Below the pieces are notes generated by a model. That model had not been told where the DNA came from. It saw only the letters and a list, made by a program, of their open reading frames with translations, and searched no databases. A stretch of 44,035 nt of DNA, from positions 1 through 44,035 of the forward strand of contig NZ_JANXWD010000067.1 in NCBI RefSeq assembly GCF_025351295.1, written 5' to 3'. A program made the translations under genes and the position numbers. The DNA is from Phenylobacterium sp. (lineage in GTDB: Bacteria > Pseudomonadota > Alphaproteobacteria > Caulobacterales > Caulobacteraceae). Shown here one piece after another: positions 8,018 to 16,826 of the stretch. Each line of letters begins with the position of its first letter. Position 1 is the stretch's first letter.

Positions 8018-9658
8018 ATGAAGCGCCTCGTCCTGCCCGCCCTCGCCGCCGTCCTCCTCGCCACAGCCGCGAACGCCGCGCCGGCCGATCTCGTGATCTG
8101 GGGCGGGCCGGTCTACACCGGGGCCAAGGCCGGCAAGGTGGAAGCCGTGGCGGTCTCCAGGGGGCGGATCGCCTATGCCGGGTCCCGGGCCGGGGCCAGG
8201 GCGCAGGTCGGGCCGAAGACCCAGGTCATCGACCTGAAGGGCGCGGCGCTCTTCCCCGGCTTCACCGACAGCCATGCGCACCTGCGCGGCATCGGGGAGC
8301 GGGAGCTGACCCTCAACCTGGAAGGCTCGAAATCGGCGGCGGAGGCCACGGCGCGGGTGAAGGCCTATCTGGCGGCGCACAAGCCGGACGGCACAGTGAT
8401 CGGGCGTGGCTGGATCGAGACCGGGTGGCCCGAGGGCCGGTTCCTGGACCGCAGCGACATCGACCCGATCGCGCCGGACCAGCCGCTGCTGCTGGTCCGC
8501 GCCGACGGCCACGCCCTGATCGCCAACACCGCTGCGCTGAAGGCGGCCGGCATCGACGAGAACACCGCGGCGCCGTCCGGCGGCGCGATCCTGAAGGGCG
8601 CCGACGGCCGGCTGACCGGGATGCTGGTGGACAACGCCATGGCCCTGGTCCGGAAGCTGGAGCGACCGCCCACCGAGGCCGACCGGCGCGCCGCCTTCGC
8701 CGCGGCGTTCAAGGTCGAGACCGCCTACGGCTGGACCGGCGTCCACGCCATGAGCGTCGACTGGGCCGACGTGGGCCTGCTGGAAGAGCTGGACAAGGCC
8801 GGTCAGGCGCCGCTGCGGGTCTATAACGCCGTAGAGGCCGACCAGGCCGGGCCGCTGTTCGCCGGCGGGCCGCGAGCCACGGCCGACGGGCGGATCACCA
8901 CCCGGGCGATCAAGCTCTATGAGGATGGCGCCCTGGGCTCCCGCGGCGCGGCGCTGTTCGCGCCCTACTCGGACTCGCCGGGCACGAGCGGTCTGGTGCG
9001 GACCCCGCCGGAGGTTATGCGCGCGGCGATGCGCCAGGCCAAGGCGGCCGGCATCCAGGTCGCCACCCACGCCATCGGCGACCGCGGCAACGCCAATGTG
9101 CTGGACCTGTACGCGACCGAGGGCGGCCCCGCGTTGCGCTGGCGGATCGAGCATTCGCAGATCCTGCGGGTGGCCGACATCCCGCGGTTCGCCAAGCTCG
9201 GGGTGATCGCCTCGATGCAGCCCAGCCACGCGATCGGCGACCTGCATTTCGCCCCCTCGCGCCTGGGCGAGAACCGGCTGGCCGGGGCCTATGCCTGGAA
9301 CAGCCTGCTGAACTCCGGCGCCCTGGTGGTCGGCGGCACCGATGCGCCGGTGGAGCGCGGCGACCCGCTGATCGAGTTCTACGCCGCCGTGGCGCGCAAG
9401 GACCTGCAGGGCTTCTCCGCTCCCGACTGGCATCCGGAGCAGAAGCTGTCGCGGACGGAGGCGCTGAAGCTGTTCACCTCATCGGCGGCCTATGCGCGCT
9501 TCGCGGAGAACGACCTGGGGACCATCGAGGTCGGCAAGCGCGCGGACTTCTCGGCCTTCTCGGTCGACCTGATGACCGTCCCCGAGGCGGCGATCCCCAA
9601 GGCGCACGCCGTGCTGACGGTGGTGGACGGGACGGTGGTCTACCGGGCCGTCAGATAA
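8018..9658 (+). CDS. Secreted YtcJ-type amidohydrolase
   Basis: 546 residues. A signal peptide (MKRLVLPALAAVLLATAANA) is followed by the beta-sandwich strand DLVIWGGPVYTG. The amidohydrolase barrel follows, with the metal-binding HAH at residues 86-88 (FTDSHAHLRG), HAIGDRGN in the middle, RIEHSQIL, MQPSHAIGD, and GGTDAPVERGDPL near the end, which supplies the last metal ligand. This is the YtcJ/amidohydrolase-3 layout and the length is typical. These enzymes hydrolyse amide or related bonds in small molecules, but specific substrates are rarely known. The signal peptide places it in the periplasm or outside. Its last eight bases overlap the 3' end of the convergent gene. Confidence 0.9.
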   Translation: MKRLVLPALAAVLLATAANAAPADLVIWGGPVYTGAKAGKVEAVAVSRGRIAYAGSRAGARAQVGPKTQVIDLKGAALFPGFTDSHAHLRGIGERELTLNLEGSKSAAEATARVKAYLAAHKPDGTVIGRGWIETGWPEGRFLDRSDIDPIAPDQPLLLVRADGHALIANTAALKAAGIDENTAAPSGGAILKGADGRLTGMLVDNAMALVRKLERPPTEADRRAAFAAAFKVETAYGWTGVHAMSVDWADVGLLEELDKAGQAPLRVYNAVEADQAGPLFAGGPRATADGRITTRAIKLYEDGALGSRGAALFAPYSDSPGTSGLVRTPPEVMRAAMRQAKAAGIQVATHAIGDRGNANVLDLYATEGGPALRWRIEHSQILRVADIPRFAKLGVIASMQPSHAIGDLHFAPSRLGENRLAGAYAWNSLLNSGALVVGGTDAPVERGDPLIEFYAAVARKDLQGFSAPDWHPEQKLSRTEALKLFTSSAAYARFAENDLGTIEVGKRADFSAFSVDLMTVPEAAIPKAHAVLTVVDGTVVYRAVR

Positions 9659-10597
9659 AGAGGCTGGCGATCGAACCTGCCAGCGCCGTCACGGTCCCGG
9701 CGATCGACGCGACGGACTTCACCTCGTCGGCAAGGTTTGCGAGGAAGCTCTTGATGGTGAGCTTGTCGGGCGCTTCGCGGGCGGCCTCCGTCGCAATCCG
9801 CTCCACGAGGGCGTCGGCGGTGACCTTGTCCGGCAGAGCCGCGCCGTGAGCTCCGAGGGCGCTGAGGACCTGCTGTAGAGTCTCCAAAACCTCGTCGCGG
9901 CCCCGACGAAGAGTTTCCGGCTGAGTCTGAGGCTCGGAATCTTCAGCCCGACGAAGGCGTCGCTGACGTGGCGATAGAGGTCGGCCAGTTCGAAGGGCTG
10001 CGGTGTCTGACTGGCCAGACCCTGCTTGCCGCGCTCCAGGTCCATCGCGAACGACCACCCGCCCAGGTCGGATCCCGCGCCCACGAACGGCAGAAAGCCC
10101 GAATAGACCACCACGTTCTCGGCGCTGGCGACGGCCGGCGCGATCGCCTGACGGTGGAACGCCTCCCGAGTGAGCTTCCGGCGCATCACCCCGTCAAGGC
10201 TAAAGGCCTCGACAGCGGCTACGACGGTGGCGACGAGCCAGCCGGCGGCGATCCAGCCGATCGGCACAACCTCGAGGCCGCCCATGCCAAGCCTTGTGGC
10301 GACCAGGACCGCCACCATCGCCGAAGGCGCGCAGATCACCAGGTCGCGGACCATCTTCGACCGCTCGGCGCGCCGGCAGTGGCCGGTGACCAAGGCCACG
10401 TCCACGCCGACCTCGGGCGCCTTCGCCCTGAAGGTCTCGCGGCTGCGGGCCAGGACTGCTGACCGAAAGGTCCTGTCCGTATAGGCCGCGCCGCAAAGGT
10501 AACGGGTGGTCTCGTGCCCAAAGTGGCTCTGGAACGGGGTGAGGGTCGCATCGCCGGCCACCGTCGCATCGCCCTGGGTGTCGACCGCCACAACCAT
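9651..10597 (-). pseudogene. Membrane protein gene with apparent one-base frameshift
   Basis: The frame starting at ATG 10597 codes a sensible protein for about 230 residues: FGHETTRYLCGAAYTDR, two membrane helices around residues 82-130, then VVYSGFLPFVGAGSDLGGWSF, and LRLSRKLFVG. It then turns into an Arg/Ser/Pro-rich nonsense tail ending at 9719. A second frame continues perfectly from the same point (GRDEVLETLQQVLSALGAHG) to a natural end ALAGSIASLFI at 9651. Joining the two at the GGGG run (plus-strand CCCC, 9901-9904) needs one extra base and restores a product of about 315 residues reading KLFVGGRDEV. So this is either a true frameshift or a sequencing deletion. The slippery sequence does not look like a canonical -1 site. 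It lies 158 bases downstream of the DUF2235 gene on the same strand. Function unknown. Confidence 0.65.
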
Positions 10598-10755
10598 AAG
10601 ACCACCCCGCCTCGTCGTTTCAATTCAAGATAGGCCCAGCGAACTAAAGGTAAAGCCAGAAAACACCGTTCGCCATTAGGGCCCAGGCGACGACTTGATG
10701 AGCGATAACTGCGGCCCCGATCACGCCCGGACACCGCCCGCCAGATGGCGATATC

Positions 10756-12234
10756 CTACGACGGCATGTGGAGTGCCTCGGCGAGGCCCGCGAGATAGCG
10801 GCGGAGGGCGAACGCCACGCCGCCCAGCGCCGCGGCCCACAGCACGCCCATCAAGGCCCTCGCCACGGCGCGGTGCCGCGGCGTCGGCTCGCGTTCGTGG
10901 GTCAGCGGCTCCAGGGCGGCGGGGCGGTACTCCGGGCTCAGCCTGACCCTCTCCTGGGCCGCCCACTGCACCTCGTCCCACACCTTCGGGCCCTTGCGGT
11001 CGTGATAGCCGGTGAGGAAGCCGACGAAGTCGAACTCCCAGGGTTGCTGCCGGCCGCCGGACTTGCGGTAGCGCCAGGGGGCGAAGGGCATGCGGTCCCT
11101 GAGCGCCGCCCCAAGTTCGGAGTCCGCGCTCCAGTTGAGCTTCAGGCCGGCGCGCAGCGCGCCCACCGCCACCCAGACCAGGGTCCCGCTGGACAGCCGC
11201 GACTCGGGGCCGCCGCCGCCCACCGCGCTGTGGTTGCCGGGGAACCAGCGCTGCTGGAACGGGCGGTCGTCGTAGGAGACGTAGTCGGGCAGCGCCGGGT
11301 CGGCGACCTGTCGACCGTGGGCCGCCGCCCAGGTGGCGTTGAGGTCGTCGACGTTGCGGACCACCGTCAGGTCGAAGCTCTTGCGGTCCTCGTCCAGGGC
11401 CGCGGCCTGGCGGATCGAGAACAGCAGCGAACTGGCGTCCGGGTCGTAGAAATCGAAGCGACGGTTCACCAGCCGCGACAGGATCGGGATGGTCGGCGGG
11501 ATCCCCATCGAGCCCACCGTGTCCCAGAGGCCCAGGTACATCAGCCGGTAGATGCCCAGCGGCGGCGGGTCGGGCGGCAGCCACTCGAACCCGGTCTTCG
11601 ACCTGCGCGGCTTGAACTCCAGCGCCCGATCGGCCCAGGCCCGGGCGCCTTGCCAGTCCTCCTCGCCGGTGGCGATGGGCCGGCCGGTCTCCGGGTCGTG
11701 ATGGCTGTACTGGGCGCGGAAATCGCGGAGCCTCGCCGGCGCCGCGGCCTTGTCCCGATAGATCGCCATGGCCTTGGGGATCAGGTGGAAACAGTCGCGC
11801 CGCAGGATGCCGCACTTGCGGATCAGGCCGCAGAGGCTGCGCGCCGTATAGGCGCCGCGGCTGAAGCCGAACACGAAGACCTCGTCACCGGGCTCATAGT
11901 TGAGGACCAGGAAGCGGTAGGCGCTCTCGATCTTGTCGTCGAGGCCGCTGCCCATCAGCCCGCCAAGCAGGCTGACCATCTGGTCCACGAACGGCGACAC
12001 GCCGGTCGCGACGCCCACGCCGGTGTCGTAGAACACCACCTGCCGGCGGCCGTCCCAGCCGCGCGGCTCCACGCACTTGGCCAGCCGCGCCACATTGGTC
12101 AGGTGCGGCATGCGGGTGTCGTTCCAGGTCCCGTCGCAGAACACGGCCAAGCGCTTGCGATCGCGCGCCGTATCCGTCTTCGCAGCCGTCTTTGCCTTGG
12201 TCGGCACGAGCGCCCCGCCGCGTCCAGGGGTCAC
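10756..12234 (-). CDS. DUF2235 alpha/beta-hydrolase
   Basis: 492 residues from GTG 12234 (GTG 12207 is an alternative start). The DUF2235 signature is clear: RLAVFCDGTWNDT near residue 33, FYDTGVGVATG near 70, and the nucleophile-elbow-like VFGFSRGAYTARSLCG with serine 125. A further block, LGLWDTVGSMGIP, carries an Asp. DYVSYDDRPFQQRW and PGNHSAVGGGG would supply the catalytic histidine. A single hydrophobic stretch near the C-terminus (GVLWAAALGGVAFALRRYL) suggests a membrane tail. DUF2235 includes the Tle1-type phospholipase effectors of type VI secretion, but many members are stand-alone. No secretion or immunity genes are visible here. A broken membrane-protein gene follows downstream. 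Confidence 0.85.
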   Translation of the reverse strand: MTPGRGGALVPTKAKTAAKTDTARDRKRLAVFCDGTWNDTRMPHLTNVARLAKCVEPRGWDGRRQVVFYDTGVGVATGVSPFVDQMVSLLGGLMGSGLDDKIESAYRFLVLNYEPGDEVFVFGFSRGAYTARSLCGLIRKCGILRRDCFHLIPKAMAIYRDKAAAPARLRDFRAQYSHHDPETGRPIATGEEDWQGARAWADRALEFKPRRSKTGFEWLPPDPPPLGIYRLMYLGLWDTVGSMGIPPTIPILSRLVNRRFDFYDPDASSLLFSIRQAAALDEDRKSFDLTVVRNVDDLNATWAAAHGRQVADPALPDYVSYDDRPFQQRWFPGNHSAVGGGGPESRLSSGTLVWVAVGALRAGLKLNWSADSELGAALRDRMPFAPWRYRKSGGRQQPWEFDFVGFLTGYHDRKGPKVWDEVQWAAQERVRLSPEYRPAALEPLTHEREPTPRHRAVARALMGVLWAAALGGVAFALRRYLAGLAEALHMPS

Positions 12235-12280
12235 ACTCTAGGTTGCCGCCCCGGCCCGTCAACACCGAGGCGGGCGGGCG

Positions 12281-12805
12281 CTACCTCGTATACTTCGCCA
12301 GCCAGTTGGCCAGGTCCTGAGGCGTCATGTGGCGGGCGTCGGCCAGATCGGCGACCTGGGCCTTGCTGACCAGCTGCCTGCCGGTCTGCGGATCGACGAT
12401 CAGCACCGCGGGCACGCCCTCCAGGCGCTCGGTGATGCCGTAGCGCGCGGGCACCTGCAGGTTCTTGTCCATCCGGCCGACATCGACGCTGACCATCTCG
12501 TAGTGGCGGGCCATGAACGCCTTCATCTCCGGCAGCTCCAGGGTGGCCGCCAGGATCCGGCAGTCGCCGCACCAGTTGCCGCCCATGTCGATGAGCACCA
12601 GCTTGTGGGTGGCCTTGGCGCGGGCGATCGCCCGGTCGACCGCGGCGCTGGCGTCGGCCTTCTCGTCGTAGGGATAGGGCAGCGGGGTCTTCAGCTGGGC
12701 ATAGTCGCCGATGCTGACCTTGGGCGGCGGCGCCGCGAAGGCGGGCGCCGCAGCCAGCCCGGCGAGGGCGGCGGCGGCCAGGACGGCGGTCAGCGGACGG
12801 GTCAT
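12281..12805 (-). CDS. Exported thioredoxin-fold protein with WCGDC motif
   Basis: 174 residues from ATG 12805, which has GGGAGC upstream. The frame stays open to 12859, but that extension is proline-rich and hides the signal peptide. The signal sequence is MTRPLTAVLAAAALAGLAAAPAFA. The thioredoxin fold carries LVLIDMGGNWCGDCRIL with active cysteines near 79 and 82, and the cis-proline loop LEGVPAVLIVDPQTGR. The protein is probably a periplasmic thiol-disulfide oxidoreductase or thioredoxin-like partner. The Gly-Asp pair between the cysteines, rather than Gly-Pro, is seen in DUF953-like and thioredoxin_7-type proteins. It lies 46 bases upstream of the DUF2235 start on the same strand, so both could share a transcript. 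Confidence 0.85.
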   Translation of the reverse strand: MTRPLTAVLAAAALAGLAAAPAFAAPPPKVSIGDYAQLKTPLPYPYDEKADASAAVDRAIARAKATHKLVLIDMGGNWCGDCRILAATLELPEMKAFMARHYEMVSVDVGRMDKNLQVPARYGITERLEGVPAVLIVDPQTGRQLVSKAQVADLADARHMTPQDLANWLAKYTR

Positions 12806-12928
12806 CGGGGCAGCTCCCAGCTTGCAGGGAGGATTTGGGGTGGGCGGCGGTCGCGTCAAGGGCGCAGCGCGGGAACCGGCCGCGCCGGCCGGGGTTGGAG
12901 GCGTCCCACCGCATTAAAAGGACATCCC

Positions 12929-13423
12929 ATGAGCGACAAGACCCACTCCCAGGCCGACGTGGCCCACAAGCTCTGGAAGGCCATCGAGCACCACAGGACC
13001 GGCATGCTGGGCGTCAGCGGCGACAGCCACCACTTCCAGCCGATGACCGCCTTCGGCGAACCTGAGACCCACAGGATCTGGTTCTTCACCTCGAAGGACA
13101 GCGACCTTGCCGAGTCGGCGGGCGGCGGCGCCGAGGCGATGTTCCACTTCCAGAGCCGCGAGGTCTATGCCTGCATCGACGGGCGTCTCAGCGTGGATCA
13201 CGACCGCGCCCGTATCGACAAATACTGGAACGCCTCGGTGGCGGCCTGGTATCCGGGCGGCAAGGACGACCCGAACCTCACCCTGCTGCGGCTGGACAGC
13301 GCCGACGCCGCGGTCTGGCTCGTGGACGGCGGGCTGGTGAAGTACGTCCTTGAGGTCGCCAAGGCCAACGCCAGCAAGACGATCCCAGATGTGGGCGAAC
13401 GCCGTGACCTGAACTTCCAGTAG
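12929..13423 (+). CDS. Pyridoxamine-5'-phosphate-oxidase-like flavin-binding protein (general stress protein 26 type)
   Basis: 164 residues from ATG 12929, preceded by AAAAGGA. The split-barrel FMN-binding fold of the PNPOx-like family is suggested by the opening helix (VAHKLWKAIEHHRTGMLGV), FQPMTAFGEPETHRIWFFT, a strand with AMFHFQSREVYACIDGRLSV, and the RIDKYWNASVAAWYPGGKDDPNLTLL segment. That last region is characteristic of the general stress protein 26 subgroup. Family members bind FMN, F420 or biliverdin, and the physiological reaction is usually unknown. The gene stands alone, convergent with nothing, and is followed by a long AT-richer regulatory region. Confidence 0.85.
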   Translation: MSDKTHSQADVAHKLWKAIEHHRTGMLGVSGDSHHFQPMTAFGEPETHRIWFFTSKDSDLAESAGGGAEAMFHFQSREVYACIDGRLSVDHDRARIDKYWNASVAAWYPGGKDDPNLTLLRLDSADAAVWLVDGGLVKYVLEVAKANASKTIPDVGERRDLNFQ

Positions 13424-13440
13424 GCGGCGCTGGCGAGGCG

Positions 13441-13618
13441 GAATCGCGGCGCCAGTAGATGTGGCGTCGCGATTCATTCTCAAAGGTTGATTCGATCCGA
13501 TTCGGACCCTCAAGGATCGCTTAGCTATAGTTGGACCGAATATTCCGCGATGCCTGAAGGTCATAAGCCGCTCCCGAGTTAATCCGCCACATCAGGATTA
13601 CAAGCAAATTCGCGATTC
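13441..13618. promoter_or_regulatory. Cluster of five GANTC (CcrM) sites in front of the Crp/Fnr gene
   Basis: GAATC occurs at 13441, and GATTC at 13471, 13489, 13499 and 13614. Five sites lie in about 180 bases, in a region of lower GC than its surroundings. GANTC is the methylation target of CcrM, and GcrA acts at methylated GANTC promoters in Caulobacter. The region therefore probably contains a cell-cycle-controlled promoter (inference). Confidence 0.5.
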
Positions 13619-13631
13619 ACTTGGCGCGAGT

Positions 13632-13645
13632 GTCGAGTACTCGAC
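13632..13645. promoter_or_regulatory. 14-bp perfect palindrome, possible operator
   Basis: GTCGAGTACTCGAC reads the same on both strands. It lies 65 to 78 bases upstream of the chosen start of the Crp/Fnr gene. The size suits a dimeric regulator. It does not match the Crp or Fnr consensus sites that I know. Confidence 0.35.
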
Positions 13646-13709
13646 AGTTTTCTGCGGTCGACGTCGCTAACTTGAAACCTAAGCCGTGGAGCGGCGTTTC
13701 AAGTCCCCG

Positions 13710-14417
13710 ATGCAAAGGCCTGTCCCCGCGTTGCAAAACAGCCTGCTGGAAGCGCTCCCGGCTGAGGACTATGCGCAATTCGCCGCCCATCTCACCCAGG
13801 TCGAACTGGAGCGCGGGCGGCTGCTCTACGATCCCGGCGACCCCATCGAGCAGATCTATTTCCCGCATGACGGGGTGATCTCGCTGATGACCCTGATGAA
13901 AAACGGCGCGGCGATCGAGAGCACCACCATCGGGCCAGAGGGGGCGCTGGGGCTGATGGCCGCGGTGGCGCCGCGCCAGTCGCTGAGTCGCGCCATCGTC
14001 CAGACGCCGCTCCGCGCCGCGCGGATCGGGGCCGAGCGGCTGCACAAGGCGTGGGAGAACAGCCCGCGCCTGCGCGACCTGGTCGATCGCCACACCGAGG
14101 CGCTGTACGGCCACGCGATCCAGTCGGTGGCCTGCAACGCCCTGCATTCGGTCGAGGCGCGGTTCTGCCGCTGGCTGCTGACCTGCCACGACCGCATCTC
14201 CACCGACACCGTGGCGCTGACCCAGGAGTTCCTGGCCGACATGCTGGGCGTGCAGCGGACCACGGTGACCGCGGTCGCCCGCTCGCTGCAGGAAAAGGGC
14301 GTGATCCGCTATCGCCGCGGCGTGGTCGACATCGTCGACCGCCGGGCGCTGGAGACGCTCACGTGCGAGTGCTACGGCGTGATCCGCGGCACCTACAGGC
14401 GCCTGCTGGGGACCTGA
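13710..14417 (+). CDS. Crp/Fnr-family transcriptional regulator
   Basis: 235 residues from ATG 13710; GTG 13686 in the same frame would add eight residues, and neither start has a good ribosome-binding site. The N-terminal cyclic-nucleotide-binding-like barrel includes LERGRLLYDPGDPIEQIYFPHDGVISL. A long dimer helix follows (residues about 120-150). The C-terminal winged helix-turn-helix includes LTQEFLADMLGVQRTTVTAVARSLQEKGVIRYRRGVVDIVD. There is no cysteine set for an iron-sulfur cluster, so it is not a classical Fnr. The GANTC-rich promoter region in front suggests cell-cycle-linked expression. Target genes are unknown. Confidence 0.9.
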   Translation: MQRPVPALQNSLLEALPAEDYAQFAAHLTQVELERGRLLYDPGDPIEQIYFPHDGVISLMTLMKNGAAIESTTIGPEGALGLMAAVAPRQSLSRAIVQTPLRAARIGAERLHKAWENSPRLRDLVDRHTEALYGHAIQSVACNALHSVEARFCRWLLTCHDRISTDTVALTQEFLADMLGVQRTTVTAVARSLQEKGVIRYRRGVVDIVDRRALETLTCECYGVIRGTYRRLLGT

Positions 14418-14564
14418 TCCTCCGTTCCGCGACGACGAGCCGAGCAGAGGGAGCGAACACCGTTCGTCGCTCGGCCGTTGCGCGGGATCGAATTTCCCCG
14501 TTTGTTGGGCGCCGGCGGCGGTTTCCAGTCGGGACCGCGCACATTGCTGATCGAGAAGAGACCG

Positions 14565-16673
14565 ATGATTTCCGAAACGCGCAAAATCCTGCTGTCGGCC
14601 GGAGCGGCTGCGGCGCTCGCCTTCGCCGGCGCGGCCCAGGCGCAGCCGGCCAGGTCCGCCCCGGCCGCCGTCCCGTTCGCCGCCGCGACGCCGGGCGGCG
14701 GCGCGGCCGTATCGCTGGTCTCGCCCAAGTACGGGACCTGGGGCTTCGACATGAGCGGCATGGATCGCAGCGTAAAACCCGGCGACGACTTCTTCAGATA
14801 CGCCAATGGCAAGTGGGCCGAGCGCACCGAGATTCCCGCCGACCGGACCCGCTATGGCAATTTCGACAAGCTGGCGGTGCTGTCCGAGGATCGCCAGCAT
14901 GCGATCCTGGAGGACGCGGCGGCCGGCAAGCTGACGGACCTCGACGCAGCCAAGCTCGCCGCCGGCTACAAGGCCTATATGGACGAGGCCCTGGCCGACA
15001 AGCTGGGGGCCAAGCCGATCGCGCCGGAGCTGGCGCAGATCCGCAAGGTGAAGACCAAGGACGACTTCACCGCCCTGATGGGCAAGGCCAACGAAACCGG
15101 TTACGCCTCGATCTTCCCGGTGGGGATCGACGTCGACTCCAAGGCGACCACCCGATACGCGGTGACGGCGGGCAACGGCGGGCTGGGCCTGCCCGACCGC
15201 GACTACTACCTGAAGCCGGAGTTCGCGGAGAAGAAGACCAGGTACCTGGCCTATGTGCAGCAGATGCTGACCCTGGCGGGCTGGCCGAAGCCGGCGGAGA
15301 ACGCCAAGGCCATCGTCGACTTCGAGAGCAAGCTGGCCGAGGCCAGCTGGACCCGCGTCGAGCGGCGCGACCGCGACAAGACCTACAACCCGATGAGCCT
15401 GGCCGAGCTGAACGCCTTCACGCCGGGCTTCGACTGGAACCGCTACCTGGCGACCACCGAGCTGCCGAAGCTGGACCGGATCGTGGTGAGCACCAACACC
15501 GCCTTCCCGAAGGTGGCGGCGATCTACCGGGAAACCTCGCTCGACACGCTCAAGGCCTGGCAGGCCTTCCACCTGGCCGACAGCGCCGCGCCCTATCTGT
15601 CCAAGCCCTTCGTCGACGCCCACTTCGCCTTCCGCAGCCATGAGCTCAGCGGCCAGCCGGAGCAGAAGCCGCGCTGGAAGCGGGCCGTGGCCTTCATGGA
15701 CGACACGATCGGGGAGTCGGTGGGCCGGGTCTATGTGGCCCGCTACTTCCCGCCGGAATCGAAGGCCAAGATGGACGCCCTGGTGAGCGACATCCGCGTG
15801 GCCCTGAAGGCCCGGATCGAGAACCTCGACTGGATGAGCCCGGAAACCAAGGGCCGCGCGCTGGAGAAGCTGGCCAAGTTCACCGTCAAGATCGGCTACA
15901 CCGACCACTGGCGCGACTATGCCAAGCTGGATCTGAAGGCCAACGACCTCTACGGCGACGCCATGCGGGCCAGCGCCTTCGAGTGGCGTCGCCAGGTGGC
16001 GCAGCTGAGCGGCCCGGTGGACAAGACCGAGTGGGGCATGACCCCGCAGACCGTCAACGCCTACTACAACCCGCCCAACAACGAGATCGTGTTCCCGGCG
16101 GCGATCCTGCAGGCGCCGTTCTTCGATCCCGACGCGGACCCGGCGATCAACTACGGCGGTATCGGCGGGGTGATCGGCCACGAGATCAGCCACGGCTTCG
16201 ACGACCAGGGCCGCAAGTCCGACGGCGACGGCACGCTGCGCGACTGGTGGACCGCCGCGGACACCGCCAAGTTCAACGTCCAGCGCGACCGGCTGGGCGT
16301 CCAGTACTCGGCCTTCGAGCCCCTGCCCGGCCTGCATGTGCAGGGCGCGCTGACCATGGGCGAGAACATCGGCGACATGGGCGGCTCGTCGCTCGGCCTG
16401 GACGCCTATCACGCCTCGCTGAAGGGCCAGCCGGCCCCGGTGATCGACGGCCTGACCGGCGACCAGCGGGTGTTCCTGGGCTGGGCCCAGGTGTGGCGAG
16501 AGCGGATCCGCGACGAGCAGCTGAAACAGCGCCTGGCCACCGACCCGCACTCGCCGGCCGTCTACCGGGTCAACGGCGTCGTCCGCAACAACCCGGGCTG
16601 GTACCAGGCCTTCGACATCCAGCCCGGCGACAAGATGTATGTGGCCCCGGACCAGCGCGTGAAGATCTGGTGA
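14565..16673 (+). CDS. M13-family zinc metallopeptidase (PepO/neprilysin type), exported
   Basis: 702 residues from ATG 14565, preceded by GAGAAGAGA. A signal peptide (MISETRKILLSAGAAAALAFAGAAQAQ) directs export. The M13 N-terminal domain starts with MDRSVKPGDDFFRYANGKW. The catalytic domain has the substrate-binding NAYYNPPNNEIVFPAAIL, the zinc motif HEISH (H539, E540, H543) in GVIGHEISHGFDDQGR, and ENIGD with the third ligand E600. The C-terminus VAPDQRVKIW matches the family's conserved ending. It cleaves oligopeptides in the periplasm or outside the cell. It is separated from the convergent YeiH-like gene by a palindromic repeat. Confidence 0.95.
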   Translation: MISETRKILLSAGAAAALAFAGAAQAQPARSAPAAVPFAAATPGGGAAVSLVSPKYGTWGFDMSGMDRSVKPGDDFFRYANGKWAERTEIPADRTRYGNFDKLAVLSEDRQHAILEDAAAGKLTDLDAAKLAAGYKAYMDEALADKLGAKPIAPELAQIRKVKTKDDFTALMGKANETGYASIFPVGIDVDSKATTRYAVTAGNGGLGLPDRDYYLKPEFAEKKTRYLAYVQQMLTLAGWPKPAENAKAIVDFESKLAEASWTRVERRDRDKTYNPMSLAELNAFTPGFDWNRYLATTELPKLDRIVVSTNTAFPKVAAIYRETSLDTLKAWQAFHLADSAAPYLSKPFVDAHFAFRSHELSGQPEQKPRWKRAVAFMDDTIGESVGRVYVARYFPPESKAKMDALVSDIRVALKARIENLDWMSPETKGRALEKLAKFTVKIGYTDHWRDYAKLDLKANDLYGDAMRASAFEWRRQVAQLSGPVDKTEWGMTPQTVNAYYNPPNNEIVFPAAILQAPFFDPDADPAINYGGIGGVIGHEISHGFDDQGRKSDGDGTLRDWWTAADTAKFNVQRDRLGVQYSAFEPLPGLHVQGALTMGENIGDMGGSSLGLDAYHASLKGQPAPVIDGLTGDQRVFLGWAQVWRERIRDEQLKQRLATDPHSPAVYRVNGVVRNNPGWYQAFDIQPGDKMYVAPDQRVKIW

Positions 16674-16681
16674 GGCGGGCT

Positions 16682-16820
16682 TTTCCCTCCCCTTCACGGG
16701 GAGGGACAGACCGCGAAGCGGTCAGGGTGGGGAAGTCACGTCCAGGCTCTGAGCTTGACCGCGGGCTCCCCACCCCGCTCGCCTTCGGCGAGTCGGCCCT
16801 CCCCATGAAGGGGAGGGAAA
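16682..16820. repeat. Long palindromic intergenic repeat, type 2 (copy 1)
   Basis: Perfect 14-base arms TTTCCCTCCCCTTC (16682-16695) and GAAGGGGAGGGAAA (16807-16820) flank further paired blocks. These include CCGCGAAGCGG, AGGGTGGGGAAG against CTCCCCACCC, and CTCGCCTTCGGCGAG. The outer half is nearly the same as the element at 38229-38381, while the centre differs. It fills the space between two convergent genes and probably ends both transcripts. Confidence 0.8.
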
Positions 16821-16826
16821 GCGTGC

